A DNA stretch of 64,000 nt from Leekyejoonella antrihumi (GCF_007845645.1 NZ_VCQV01000003.1:62001-126000); one strand, 5' to 3'. Shown: positions 35,257 through 47,419, numbered from the stretch's first letter. The notes: a model not told the origin generated them from the sequence alone. A program made the numbers and translations.

Positions 35257-37061
35257 GACGCCAGCCCGTCCCGCACGCCGTCCGCCGTCCGTGCGGTGAG
35301 CAGGAGCGCCGCCGGCTGCAGAGCGATGACATCCATCCGGGTGCGGCGGGCGCCGACGTCCGACGTCAACACCTTCGCGAGTGCCGCCGGCAGTACGGGA
35401 GAGACGCGCAGGGCCGCGACCAGGTCGGCGAATCGCTCCCTCTCCAAGTGCACCGCAGCGAGCCTGAGCAGATCATAGACATACTCCAAGGTGGCCTCAG
35501 CCGCCGCCGGAGCGTGCCAGACCGCGACAACATCGGGCAGCACCACCGTGGCCAGGTCGCATCGCCGTGCCCGCATGGATAGTTCGACGTCGTGCCAGGC
35601 GTCGCTGCGCATGCCGGTGTCCAGGCCGCCGAGGTAGGCCAACGTGCGGCGGCGCACGGCGAGGAACGTGCTTGAGACCAGCGGCACCTCCACGGGCTCG
35701 GCACCGGTATGTTCGTCGGCGCGCGCGGTGCGCCAGCGGCAGTTGAGCACTTGATCGACGAACTCGACGCCGACCAGCCGCAGCTCCGGCTGGCCCGCCG
35801 GCTCTATCAGCGCTCCGACAAGACCGACATCCGGATCATTCAGCGCGCGGCGCACCCGCCCGGGCCAACCCGGCGACAGCGCGAGGACGTCCCGGCAGAG
35901 CACGACGATGTCACCGGTGGTCGCGTCCAGGCCGGCCTGGAATCGCCTTGCGGCTGCGGGCACCGACGGTTGTGGTGTCACTCGTAGATCACGAGGCTGT
36001 GCCGTCGTCGACGGGGACGGCGGGGCCGGCAGGCAGATGCACTCCACGTCCTCGGGGATGGCCAGCTCGGGCGTCGCTGCGTCGGTCAGGACGATCAGGC
36101 TCACTGCCGGTTGAGGCTGCGACGACGTGGACGTCGGCCGGCGAGCCGCCGTCGGCTGCGACGTGGTCGCGCGGGTCGGCGGGAGCAGCCGGTAGAGATC
36201 CCCGATCCGCTCGTGCCGGTCGGCGAGCTCGCTCAGCGCCGTCATTGCGACGGCGGTGATCTGCTCCGTGGGCAGGCACCCCGGATCGGCCGGCTGATAA
36301 CCGAAGCGATCCATGTCGAGGGCATACAGCGCCTCTACGCGGCGCAGCAGCTTCTTGTCGCGGAGGACGGCTTGGCGGGGGAGGAGCCCAGCGTTGCGGT
36401 GGCGAGGCTGTAGCGAGCCGGGCCGGCCGCGGGCGCGCAGGTGTCGTTCGAGGCGACCCAATGTCGCGGCCACGTCTTCCACGCGCCCTAGCTCGGTGTA
36501 AGGAAAGGCGTCCGGCTGTAGCAGGTACGCCTGAGGTGCCCAGTGCTGGTCGGCGTTCAGCAACTGCGGATCGTCGGCGAGGGCGGTCACGAACGCCGAG
36601 AAGTCCTCGGCCAGCATGGCGCAACCATCCGCGCTGGGCGGCACGTCCGCCAGCGGCCGCGGGCACCAGCGCGCGGTCGTATACCGCGCGGCGTAGGCGG
36701 GCTCGCGGAGCAGCAACTTGGACTGCCAGGCCGACCACAACCGGTCCACGGGGTGTCGGGACACCGCGAAGCGAAACCAGCCGGGGTCGCCTGTCAGCTG
36801 CGCGATCCGTTCCTCTGGCAGCTCGTGCAGTAGCGGTGTGTGTTGCCAGGCGGTGGCGTCGTGCACGGCCATGGCGCGTGTGACCTCGGCGGTCCGGCTG
36901 TGCGCCGTCGCTGCGAGATCCTCGTCCTGCAGGCCGGCCATCAGCCACAAAATGCTGGTGCACATCGCCTTGGGCGTGATCACGTAGACGACCTGCCAGC
37001 GGTCCAGCACCAACGCCCGCGCACGAGGCAGCACGGCGCTGATGGCTCTACTTTCGTTCAT
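35253..37061 (-). CDS. Sulfotransferase fused to a degenerate GT2-like domain
   Basis: 602 residues. N-terminal half (about 1-280) is a carbohydrate-type sulfotransferase: PAPS 5'-phosphosulfate loop ITPKAMCTSILWLMAG and 3'-phosphate motif RFAVSRHPVDRLWSAWQSKL. After a Thr/Ser/Pro-rich linker (about 290-320) comes a GT-A-like part: VSLIVLTDA, GDIVVLCRDVLALSPGWPGRV, PLVSSTFLAVRRRTLAYLGGLD, DVELSMRARRCD. The metal site is CRD rather than DxD/DxH, so the transferase half may be inactive or only bind substrate. Begins with a 1-bp stop/start overlap with the upstream fusion gene. Confidence 0.8.
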   Translation of the reverse strand: MNESRAISAVLPRARALVLDRWQVVYVITPKAMCTSILWLMAGLQDEDLAATAHSRTAEVTRAMAVHDATAWQHTPLLHELPEERIAQLTGDPGWFRFAVSRHPVDRLWSAWQSKLLLREPAYAARYTTARWCPRPLADVPPSADGCAMLAEDFSAFVTALADDPQLLNADQHWAPQAYLLQPDAFPYTELGRVEDVAATLGRLERHLRARGRPGSLQPRHRNAGLLPRQAVLRDKKLLRRVEALYALDMDRFGYQPADPGCLPTEQITAVAMTALSELADRHERIGDLYRLLPPTRATTSQPTAARRPTSTSSQPQPAVSLIVLTDAATPELAIPEDVECICLPAPPSPSTTAQPRDLRVTPQPSVPAAARRFQAGLDATTGDIVVLCRDVLALSPGWPGRVRRALNDPDVGLVGALIEPAGQPELRLVGVEFVDQVLNCRWRTARADEHTGAEPVEVPLVSSTFLAVRRRTLAYLGGLDTGMRSDAWHDVELSMRARRCDLATVVLPDVVAVWHAPAAAEATLEYVYDLLRLAAVHLERERFADLVAALRVSPVLPAALAKVLTSDVGARRTRMDVIALQPAALLLTARTADGVRDGLAS

Positions 37062-38788
37062 TAGAGGACCCCTTCCGTGAACGCTTGCGGCGCTTGTCCT
37101 TCGAGGACTGATGTGAGACGGCGTCCGGGCGGGCCGCACTCGTCTCGTTTGGGGCCAGCCGCCGGTGCCGGCATCGGAATGCCGAATCGGTCGAAGAACG
37201 CCCGGCCGTCCCGGGTGTGCCCGCGCTCATGGCCAGCGCGGCGTTCTTGCACGTCGGTCAAGTCGAGCCGGGCGATCGCGGCCGGGAAGGCCGCGTGGTC
37301 TTGGAAGCGCTCGATGGTGGACGTGAGCAGGTCGGGCGGGAAATGCAGGGCAGCCAGGCGCAGCATGTTGTGCAGGGTGTGCTCCCACTCGACCGCGTAG
37401 CCGAACGTGGGTCGGAACAGATGGGAGACAACGGCATCGGGGACGACGAGGCAGCGCAGCCCATGCCGCCACACGCGCATGGACAACTCTGCGTCCTCCG
37501 AGCCCCAGCGCACCATGCCGTTGTCGAAACCGCCGAGCTCATCGAATGTCGCCCGGCGCATCGCCAGGAAACAGCCGCAGATGAACGGGACCTCGGCCGG
37601 CTCAGAGGGCCGCTCCCGCAGCCAGCGGACCTCCATGCCGAGGCCTGGCCACGTGAACCCGAAGCCGCGAACTGCCGGCTGGTGCATGTCGCAGACCGTG
37701 GGTGCCACCTCGGCGACCTCGGGATCTTGCAGCGCGTCGAGGAGGCGCGGAAGCCACCCCTCGAACGGCTGCACATGCGCGTCGCTGAAGACCACCACGT
37801 CGCCGGACGCCACGTCCGCCCCGGCGTTGCGAGCACCGGCGACGCCGAGCCGTTCACGCGTACGCACTAGCCGCACGCCGGGGTGGCGGGTCGCGGTGTC
37901 TTCGACGCTGCCGTCCGACGAGCAGTCGTCCACAACCACGATCTCCGTGCACGGCGGCGTGGTGCGGCGCAGTGCAGCCACGGTACGCAGCAGGTTCGCG
38001 CCCTCGTCGTGCGTCACCACGACGATGCTCGCGCCGGCTCGCCCCGCCCGTTGCCGTGACCGGGCTGCGCGGGTGTACCGCGCGCGCCACCGTTCGGTCG
38101 TCCGGTCTGACTGCTGGACGAGTGCGGGTCGGGGTACGGTCACATCCGCAGGACCACCCACTGCGCGGACGAGTCGGCGCACGGTTGCTTCGCGATCGTC
38201 GATGAGGTCTTCGTAGGTCGAGGTGATGACGGGCAGGGCGGCTCGCGCGAACAGCTCCGTCCAGGCGGCATCATCAGCGCACAGGCGGCGTTCGAGCGCG
38301 GCGACACGGTCGACGTCGAGCGTGATGCCGTCCTCACCCCTCACGTCGCGCATCCCCGCGACATGCCACCAATTGTCTGTCGCCAGCGCGCGATACCACG
38401 ACAGCGCCTGCCCCACCCGATCGATCCGTCGGTGATGGATGAGCGTCAGGGCGGGAAAGACGCCGGCCAACAGCGTTACCTCGTCGGCGTCCTTGTCTCC
38501 GGTGACCTCCCGCAGCACATCGAGCATGGCACCGAACTGCATGCGGTGCACCTTGGCGCCGAAGATCCCGTTGTCGGTCGTGCCGGCGTCGAGCATGCGC
38601 CGGAAGACCTCATCGGCCGGCGCATCCGCGGCAAGGCCCAGGTCGCGCAGGTACAGCGGCCTCAGCGACGGGTTGAAGAACTCCTCCGGGCGCCCGGCCA
38701 CCTCTGTGGAGCGCATCGCCTCGGCGAGCAGCCAACTGCCCGACCGCGCGTTAGTGCAGATCAGGTATGACACGTGAGGACGCCTCAT
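37061..38788 (-). CDS. Stf0-type sulfotransferase fused to a GalNAc-transferase-like GT2
   Basis: 575 residues. N-terminal Stf0 domain: CTNARSGSWLLAEAMRSTEVAG (PAPS loop; split here for brevity), FFNPSLRPLY, GIFGAKVHRMQF, HHRRIDRVGQALSWYRA, as in trehalose 2-sulfotransferase. C-terminal GT-A domain from about 280: ASIVVVTHDEGANLLRTV, VVVDDCSSDGS, the metal motif FSDAHVQP (DxH as in polypeptide GalNAc-transferases rather than DxD), FICGCFLAMRRATFDELGGFD and WGSEDAELSMRVW, which parallels the WGGENxExSxRxW motif of that family. Predicted to attach a sugar to a peptide or other acceptor and sulfate it. Upstream in-frame starts up to 38833 are possible. Confidence 0.8.
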   Translation of the reverse strand: MRRPHVSYLICTNARSGSWLLAEAMRSTEVAGRPEEFFNPSLRPLYLRDLGLAADAPADEVFRRMLDAGTTDNGIFGAKVHRMQFGAMLDVLREVTGDKDADEVTLLAGVFPALTLIHHRRIDRVGQALSWYRALATDNWWHVAGMRDVRGEDGITLDVDRVAALERRLCADDAAWTELFARAALPVITSTYEDLIDDREATVRRLVRAVGGPADVTVPRPALVQQSDRTTERWRARYTRAARSRQRAGRAGASIVVVTHDEGANLLRTVAALRRTTPPCTEIVVVDDCSSDGSVEDTATRHPGVRLVRTRERLGVAGARNAGADVASGDVVVFSDAHVQPFEGWLPRLLDALQDPEVAEVAPTVCDMHQPAVRGFGFTWPGLGMEVRWLRERPSEPAEVPFICGCFLAMRRATFDELGGFDNGMVRWGSEDAELSMRVWRHGLRCLVVPDAVVSHLFRPTFGYAVEWEHTLHNMLRLAALHFPPDLLTSTIERFQDHAAFPAAIARLDLTDVQERRAGHERGHTRDGRAFFDRFGIPMPAPAAGPKRDECGPPGRRLTSVLEGQAPQAFTEGVL

Positions 38789-38867
38789 GGCGCCGCCCCG
38801 TCGGCCCAACGTGGTCGCGCCGACGGCCCGCATACCGTCAGCGCGACCGAGTTCGGTCGATCGCGAA

Positions 38868-41081
<2,214 letters not shown>

Positions 41082-41206
41082 GGGGCCCTCCTTTGAGCGG
41101 GTGGGGTGCTCGACCGCGTTGCGCGACGACAGTGAGGACGTTCCTCACCGGGCATCACCGAAACGTCACCAGGTGCGTTCGCGCTCGGGCGCGCGACGGT
41201 GCCCGC

Positions 41207-42151
41207 TCAGCCCCTGGGCGAAGCAGCCGGCCGGCGGATCGTCCGCGCGTAGGTCAGCTCGCGCACCAGGGCCTCGATCTGGACCGACGGGGCCAGGCCC
41301 AGCTCCTCGGCGAGCTGGTCGGTGAAGCGCTCGTAGGCGAGCAGCGCCTCTCCGGTGTTGCCCTCCTCCGCGTGCGCCTGGATCAGGGCCCGGTGCGCGC
41401 TCTCGCGCAGCGGACCGAGGCGAATGGCTTCGTGTGCGGCATCCACGGCTTCGCCGTAGCGGCCCGCCCGGGTGAGCTTGGCCGACAGCGTCTCCAAGGC
41501 ATGCATGCATAACTGGTGCAGCCGCTCGCGTTCGAGCAGTACCCAGTCCTCGTACCACCCGGGCAGCAGGTCACCGTAGAACCAGCATCCTGGACGGATG
41601 CACTCGTCGACCGGAGTGTGGGGATCGATGGCACTGCAGGCCCAGTCGGTGAGTTCGTGCACGTCCACAGAGACGCGCGAACTGACCGCGAGTGCGCCCC
41701 CGGAGCTATCAACCAGTCCAGGAAGGCAACGCTGCACTCGCCACAGGGTCGTACGCAAGGACCGTTGCGCCACCTCCTCCGGCACTTCGGGCCACAGGTA
41801 CCCCGCGACGGTGGACCGGCCCGGACGGCCGGCCAACCCCAGCAGGGCGACGAAGCGCTGCACTCCGAGGGGCAAGTCGGTGATGAGGAGGCCTCCCTCC
41901 AGATGTACGACGACGCCGTCCACCAGTGCCAGGCGAGTGATCGACTGACAAGCAATGTCTTGCTGACCGCTTCGCGACATTCGTTGCGGTCGGTCGACGG
42001 TGCGCCGTTCGGGATCGGCTGTTCCAGCCGTTCGCCTGGTCGAGGAGGATGGCAGCGCGGCGGTCTCACTCACGATCCCCTGCTCGACCGCTAGATAGCG
42101 GCCAGACGGACCGTGCGCTGGGGCGCCGACCTGGTCGACGGACAGCGTCAT
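41207..42151 (-). CDS. SARP/AfsR-type transcriptional regulator (BTAD domain)
   Basis: 314 residues from ATG 42151 (GAGG upstream). An OmpR-type winged helix appears around RSTVAGYLWPEVPEEVAQRSLRTTLWRVQ, with the preceding strand hairpin VVVHLEGGLL. The bacterial transcriptional activation domain follows: DVHELTDWACS, WVLLERERLHQLCMHALETL, AHEAIRLGPLRESAHRALIQAH, ALLAYERFTDQLAEELGLAPS. The first 80 or so residues are non-conserved. SARPs activate secondary-metabolite clusters, so it is the probable activator of the protease/sulfo-glyco operon that begins 126 bp downstream. Confidence 0.85.
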   Translation of the reverse strand: MTLSVDQVGAPAHGPSGRYLAVEQGIVSETAALPSSSTRRTAGTADPERRTVDRPQRMSRSGQQDIACQSITRLALVDGVVVHLEGGLLITDLPLGVQRFVALLGLAGRPGRSTVAGYLWPEVPEEVAQRSLRTTLWRVQRCLPGLVDSSGGALAVSSRVSVDVHELTDWACSAIDPHTPVDECIRPGCWFYGDLLPGWYEDWVLLERERLHQLCMHALETLSAKLTRAGRYGEAVDAAHEAIRLGPLRESAHRALIQAHAEEGNTGEALLAYERFTDQLAEELGLAPSVQIEALVRELTYARTIRRPAASPRG

Positions 42152-42190
42152 CGTGAGCCTCGATCCCGCGGAGCCGAACCGGCCCCCCCT

Positions 42191-42214
42191 TTGACTGACT
42201 GACTCGAAAGTCAA
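42191..42214. promoter_or_regulatory. GACT repeats/inverted TTGACT-AGTCAA upstream of the SARP gene
   Basis: TTGACT (42191-42196) and AGTCAA (42209-42214) form an inverted pair, with three tandem GACT units inside (42193-42204). On the minus strand this also supplies a TTGACT -35-like box. Direct repeats near a -35 element are typical SARP targets, so autoregulation is possible. Confidence 0.4.
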
Positions 42215-42283
42215 TATTCTCGCGCTGTGGGTAGGACTGTCAACCGACATGCGACCCGACTTGCTCCGCGGACCCAAGGAGCG

Positions 42284-44002
42284 CTAGGAGCGCGGGTCAG
42301 TAACGCTCCGGTCGGGGTGCGGGTGTCGCGGGCGAGGTTTTGAGAGAATTTGGCGCGCCGATCGACGAGAACGATGATGTGCTGTTCGATGTGACCCCGG
42401 GTGGGGAGGGGACCCGGCGACCGGTGGTCGAGGGCCCGGTGGATAAGACGTTCCGCGCGTTCGATCCGCGCCAAGATCTGTTGTTGCCGCCGTCGTTGGA
42501 TGAGTGGCTGCCGGCGGATCATCTGGCGCGGGTTATCGCGGACCTGGTCGATGAGCACCTGGACCTGTCGCGGATTCATGCCGCGTACACGAACCGTAAG
42601 GGTGGCCCGCCGTTCGATCCACGGTTGATGGTGCGTGTTCTGTTGTACGGGTATACGACCGGGTGCGCTCGTCCCGGAAGATCGAGGCCGCGTGCACCGA
42701 TGTGGTCGCGTTTTCGGTGGTTGGCCGCCGGGGCGGTGCCGGACTTTAGGTCGGTGGCCCGGTTCCGCAAACGGCACCTGTCGGCGTTGGGGCACCTGTT
42801 CGTCCAAGCACTGTCCCTGTGTCAGGCCGCGGGAATGGTGTCCCTGGGCCGGGTCGCCCTGGATGGCACGAAGCTGCGGGCGAACGCGTCGCGGCGTAAG
42901 GCGATGAGCTACGCGCGGATGAGCGAGCGGGAGAAGATCCTGGCCCAGGAGGTTTCCGACCTGCTCGGTGAGGCCGAGGACCTTGATGCCGCCGAGGACG
43001 CCGCGTTCGGCAAGGACCGGCGCGGGGACGAGCTGCTGGAGGAGCTACGGCACCGGGAGTCGCGGTTGGTCAAGATCCGTGAAGCGAAGGCGGCCCTGGA
43101 GCAGGAGGCCCGCGATCGGGCCGAGGACCGGGCCCGCGCCACTGCGGCGGCCAAGGACGAAGACGACGATACGACAGACAAGAGGTCGCGGACGCGCGGG
43201 CGAAGGCGGTGCCGCGGGCGAGGGCGCAACGCAACTTCACGGACCCGCAGTCTCGGATCATGAAGACCTCGGACGGGTCGTTTCACCGGTGCTACAACGG
43301 GCAGGCCGTGGTCGACGCGGATCACCAGGTCATCATCGCGACCGACGTGAGCGACTGCGCCGCCGATGTGGGCCATCTGAGCCCGATGGTCCAGCGGGCC
43401 ACTACCAACACGGGTTCCGCTCCTGGGCAGGTGCTCGCCGACGCCGGCTACACCAGTGGGGACCACCTCGCCCAGGCCGCCGAGTTCGCTGAGCAGACGG
43501 GAACCGAGTTCTTCATCGCGCCCGGCCGGACCAAGCACGAGGACCCGACCCCGGTGTCGCCGCGGGGGCGGATCCCCAACGATGCGACACCGAAGCAGCG
43601 GATGGCTCGGAAGTTGAAGACGAAGAAGGGACACCGGGTGTACGCGCGGCGGAAGGTGATCGTCGAGCCGGTGTTCGGGCAGATGGGCACCCTGCAAAAC
43701 GGGCAGCACCTACTGCTACGCGGCCTGGACCAGGCTCGTAGTGAATGGTCCTTGCTCGCCGCGTGCCACAACCTCCGCAAGCTCCACCGCCACCTCGGGA
43801 TCGACGGCTGGCCAGCCTGGCCACCAGCTGACAACAGGGGCTCACGAGCCCTCTTGACCAGCAGGAAGGCGACCTCAAACGCCCGAAATGCCTCCATAAC
43901 GGGTCAACTCGGCCCCGGGCCACGTCGTCACGTCAACAACCCGGAACCCACCAATCGAACCCTGCACGACCCCAAAACACGGTTACTTACCCGCGCTCCT
44001 AG
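42284..44002 (+). mobile_element. IS1182-family insertion sequence
   Basis: Terminal inverted repeats: CTAGGAGCGCGGGTCAGTAAC (42284-42304, one letter over a 20-base core) and its near-perfect complement at 43982-44002, one mismatch. The palindromic CTAG at both tips may be the target duplication. Length 1.72 kb. It lies between the SARP and TetR genes, with its left end 132 bp upstream of the SARP start. Confidence 0.85.
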
Positions 44003-44081
44003 TCGCGGTGATAGCCCTGCGACGAACCGACCCCTCAGGCCCGAGCGCGCCAAGATCGGCCACCAGCTGTGGATCTCGTAG
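42340..44081 (+). pseudogene. IS1182-family transposase with frameshifts
   Basis: N-terminal DUF772 part (FDPRQDLLLPPSLDEWLPAD, AAYTNRKGGPPFDPRLMVRV, AVPDFRSVARFRKRHL, GRVALDGTKLRANAS) and C-terminal DDE part (DPQSRIMKTSDGSFHRCYNGQ, VLADAGYTSGDHLAQA, YARRKVIVEPVFGQM). Two compensating single-base changes near 42662 and 42712 scramble about 17 residues (the other frame restores VRSSRKIEAACTDVVAF). A further shift near 43190 separates the halves; the C-terminal frame resumes by 43209. The last frame runs through the right inverted repeat to a stop 79 bp outside the element. Inactive as read. Confidence 0.85.
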
Positions 44082-44163
44082 TTGATGTGGCTGCCACGCG
44101 TTGCGACCCCAAAGGCGACCGGACGCCGCGCACCGTTGCGACGGGTCGCAGCGCTCAAGCTAC

Positions 44164-44190
44164 TTGACTTACCGGGCAGTCAGATACGAT
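44164..44190 (+). promoter_or_regulatory. Promoter/operator-like site before the TetR gene
   Basis: TTGACT (44164-44169) and TACGAT (44185-44190) with 15-bp spacing, and TGACT/AGTCA inverted arms within. Plausible autoregulated promoter 38 bp upstream of the TetR start. Confidence 0.4.
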
Positions 44191-44228
44191 CGACCAGCGC
44201 ACGCATCAACCACTCCTGGGAGCCGCAG

Positions 44229-44849
44229 ATGACGCCAAAGTCCCACCCCACCCACGGTAACCAGAGCTCGGGCGGGAGCCGGCAGGCTGACGCCGAGCGG
44301 GTCCGCGTTCGCATCCTCGCGACGGCCAAGGAACAGTTCCGACAGTTCGGGTATGACCGCACCTCGCTGGCTGAGATCGGTGCGAGCGTCGGAATCACTC
44401 GAGGTGCGGTGCTTTACCACTTCACCTCCAAACCGATCCTGCTCGCCACCCTGCTTGAGCCGTTCACCACCGGCCTCGAGAGCGCGCTGGACGAACTCGA
44501 ACACCGCCGGCCGGCACCCACCCCCACGGTGGTCCTCGACACTCTGCTGGGTCTGCTTACCGACACCCGCGCGGCTGCCGACCTGCTCGCCCGTGACATC
44601 GCGTCCCGGCACGCCCTGGATCTGGACACCTGGTTCACCACCAGCGCTCAGCGACTCGTCCACCTGCTCGATCCAACCAGCGCTGTCGACCCTCAGGCCG
44701 AGGCCCGCGGGTACGCCGCATTAGGCGCCATCATCCGGCCTCTGGTGCACCTGCCAGACCCGGTCAGCGACCCAGTGCAGCATGCCATTCGCGGGGCTGC
44801 GCTGAACGCCCTACGCCGACCCCCACGCGGTCGAACACGAGTGGGGTGA
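44229..44849 (+). CDS. TetR-family transcriptional regulator
   Basis: 206 residues. The N-terminal DNA-binding domain is RVRVRILATAKEQFRQFGYDRTSLAEIGASVGITRGAVLYHFTSK, with the classic TetR helix-turn-helix (written here in overlapping short pieces: AEIGASVGI, RGAVLYHF). The ligand domain is not recognisable. Its neighbours are two insertion sequences, so the regulated gene may have been lost or lies elsewhere. Start ATG 44229. Confidence 0.87.
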   Translation: MTPKSHPTHGNQSSGGSRQADAERVRVRILATAKEQFRQFGYDRTSLAEIGASVGITRGAVLYHFTSKPILLATLLEPFTTGLESALDELEHRRPAPTPTVVLDTLLGLLTDTRAAADLLARDIASRHALDLDTWFTTSAQRLVHLLDPTSAVDPQAEARGYAALGAIIRPLVHLPDPVSDPVQHAIRGAALNALRRPPRGRTRVG

Positions 44850-44914
44850 CCCTGGCCCGCGGTGTCGGCCCCGGCCGGCAGGTCAAGACCGCGGCGGGGG
44901 ACTATCGCAAATTT

Positions 44915-46581
44915 GGCTCTGGCTCACTTTCGATGGTGGTTCAGGCGAGGAGGATTCGGTGGCTTAACAGCGGGAATCCGGCGCGGCCGTACATTTGCCG
45001 TTTGAGCATCTTGGTGCGCGTATTCGCGCCTTCTGTCCTGCCGTTGTGATGGGGCGTCGTGCATGCTGCGACAACCGCGGCATGGTCTTGTTGCAGGGCG
45101 CGGGCGAAGGACTGCAGGTGCGGCAGATCGGCAGCGTGCACGTCGCGGATCCATTCGTCTAGCCTGGCAGCGTTGGTCTTTCGCGGTGTCAGCAGTCGCG
45201 CGAATGCCTTCTCGCGGTCACGGAGCGCGGTCATCTCGGGGCATGCGGACGCAAGCCGGTCGAGACACTCACGTTGCTGCTTGGTCAGGTTGCGTGGCTT
45301 GGTCAACAGCAGCCGGGTCGCTCGCCGTGGTGATAGGTGAGCATGGTCTTGGTCGGCTCGGCCCTGATTCAGGTAGCGCCGCAGGAGGTTCGCATGACCG
45401 GTATAGCCCAACTGACGGATCTCGGTCAGCAGCTGGGTAACTTTCACGCCGGGGTCCTCAGCGCGGCGTCGTCGCAGGTGTTCCCGGTAGGGGTCGACCA
45501 GGGTGGGTCGGTACCGCGGGACGCGTTGTAGTCGCTCCGGTTTGGCCGCCCGGGCGTACCTTTTGACCGTGTTCATTCCGAGGTTCAGCCGGCGGGCGCA
45601 GTCGCCCAGGCCGACGCCGTGGTCAAGCAGGTCGTGCACCTGGGGGTACCGCCCTGCACGAAGTGCTTGGGGAAATACCATCGCTGCGCGGTCGTGGCCG
45701 CCCGCCGCCCGTCCTGCAGGCCGGTCGCCCCTGCCCAACAGGTTGAGTGCGCTGCTACTTCCTTCAATGTCGCTTCGACCAGGCCGTGCCACAGGTGCCA
45801 CCGGTCGCTGACCTGCACCGCGGTGGGCAGCGCGTTGCGGATCGCTTGCGCGTAGCTCGCCGAACCGTCCCGGCACACGACCTGCACCCCGGGATGCTCA
45901 CGAAGCCAGTCGGTCACGACCTGCGCGCCCCTGCCGGGTAGCACGTCGATGCGCTGACCGCTGACGGCATCGATGAGCACGGTCGCGTACTCGTGACTGC
46001 GACGCAAAGCGAAGTCGTCGATCCCCAGCACCCGCGGGACAGGCCGGTCGGGCAGCGTGATGGCCAGCAGGGCACGGACCGCGGTGTCCTTCCCGGCGGC
46101 GATCCCGACGGCAGGCGCGAGCCGCGCTGACGCGCGGCCGGCCAGCTCGGCGACGATCGCAGCTAGCTGCTCGGTCAACCGGACCGTGCGACGCTGGTAT
46201 CGCTCCAACAGGCCGGGGATCTGCTCCCGGAACGTCTTTCGCGCGCACGTGCCCGTGCGGCAGCGCATCCAACGCACCCGAACCCGCACCAGCACGCGCC
46301 GCCCATCGACCGGCACATCCGCAGGTAGAAGCTCGTGGAACGCCTGCACGCTGCTCGCGGGCGCCCCGCAGGAGAGGCTGTCCACCGGGCGGTCCCGGGT
46401 GGCCGCGTGAACCACGATCGCGTCACCGGCGTCCTCGACGCCGTCGATCCTCAACGCGGACAGACCCGAGAAGACCGTCTCGACCAGGGAATTCGCTGTA
46501 TCACTCACCACCCATGCTGGCCAGGCAAGCACGCCGATCCGGAGCAGACACGCCCGGTACCACCGAAAGTGCTACAGAGCC
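44915..46581 (-). mobile_element. ISL3-family insertion sequence
   Basis: The left tip GGCTCTGGCTCACTTTCGAT (44915 on) and the right tip, which reads GGCTCTGTAGCACTTTCGGT inward from 46581, match at about 18 of 22 positions; GGCTCT tips are typical of ISL3. The flanking 8-mers (44907-44914 and 46582-46589) are not identical, so no target duplication is evident. Confidence 0.85.
44941..46532 (-). pseudogene. ISL3-family transposase with a frameshift
   Basis: N-terminal part from 46532: zinc-finger-like CGAPASSVQAFHE and RCRTGTCARKTF, then the DDE region VPRVLGIDDFALRRSHEYATVLID, GVQVVCRDGSASYAQAI, VSDRWHLWHGLVEA. Near 45660 the frame changes and resumes as VHDLLDHGVGLGDCARRLNLG, continuing to the C-terminal TTPHHNGRTEGANTRTKMLKRQMYGRAGF at 44941 (given here as two motifs, NGRTEG and KMLKRQMYGRAGF). 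One base restores a normal 500-residue transposase. Confidence 0.88.
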
Positions 46582-46685
46582 ATCGGCTTTCGGAGAACCG
46601 CGGGATCAGCGGCAGAACCGAATTTGTTCTTGGCGGCGGTTGCGGTGCGGAGGGCCGAGCGGGTCCGTGCCCGTAGTCTGCGACT

Positions 46686-47419
46686 GTGGCGAATGAGTCG
46701 ATGACACCCACGCCGGTGCGGCGGGTCGAGGCGCGGCCTGATGCCGTCATCGAATCAGAGTGGCTGACCTCCCTCGCGCCCGTGCGGCAGTTGCTTGACG
46801 AGGGTCTCGACCTGTCTCGGGCAGCCGTGTTGGTCGGAGAGAACGGCACGGATAAGTCGACGCTGGTCGAAGCGATCGCAATGGCATTCGGCATGAACGG
46901 CGAAGGTGGATCGACCGGCGCGATCCACACCACCTGGACAAGCGAGTCCCCACTGCACGACTGGCTTCAGCTCGTTCGAGGCGCCGGCGCCTCACGGTGG
47001 GGCTACTTCGTGCGCGCCGAGACGATGCATGGCCTGTTCACGTTCTTGGACGGCACGCGCAATGAAGGTCCGACCCTGGATCCGGAGTTGCATCGGCTCA
47101 GTCACGGAGAGGCATTCCGCACCCTCTTTGAGACCAAGCGGTTTCGCGGAGACGGCTTCTACGTGCTGGACGAGCCCGAGGCCGGCTTGTCATTCACTGC
47201 GCAACTGCGCCTGGTCGGCCAGCTCATGAGATGACCAATGGCGGTGTTCAGGTGCTCGTTGCGACGCACTCGCCCATCATCGCGAGCCTGCCCGGGGCGA
47301 CCGTCCTCGAACTCGACGACGACGGATGCCACGGACGCGCCTGGGATGACCTCGACCTCGTGATGCACCACCGCAGCTTCTGCGATTCGCCATGGCGGTA
47401 CTTACGCCACCTCGAGTAA
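46686..47419 (+). pseudogene. ABC-type AAA ATPase split by a frameshift
   Basis: First frame (46686-47234, GTG start): strand ARPDAVIESEWLTSL, Walker A as VLVGENGTDKSTLVEAIAMAF, signature-like RLSHGEAFRTL, Walker B GFYVLDEPEAGLS. Second frame (47231-47419): VQVLVATHSPIIASL with the switch His and the conserved C-terminus. The two overlap as ATGA, which could couple translation, but splitting the ABC fold between Walker B and the switch argues for a frameshift. Walker A has Asp where Gly is expected (GTDK not GSGK). Family: solitary OLD-like/RecF-like small ATPases. Confidence 0.8.
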
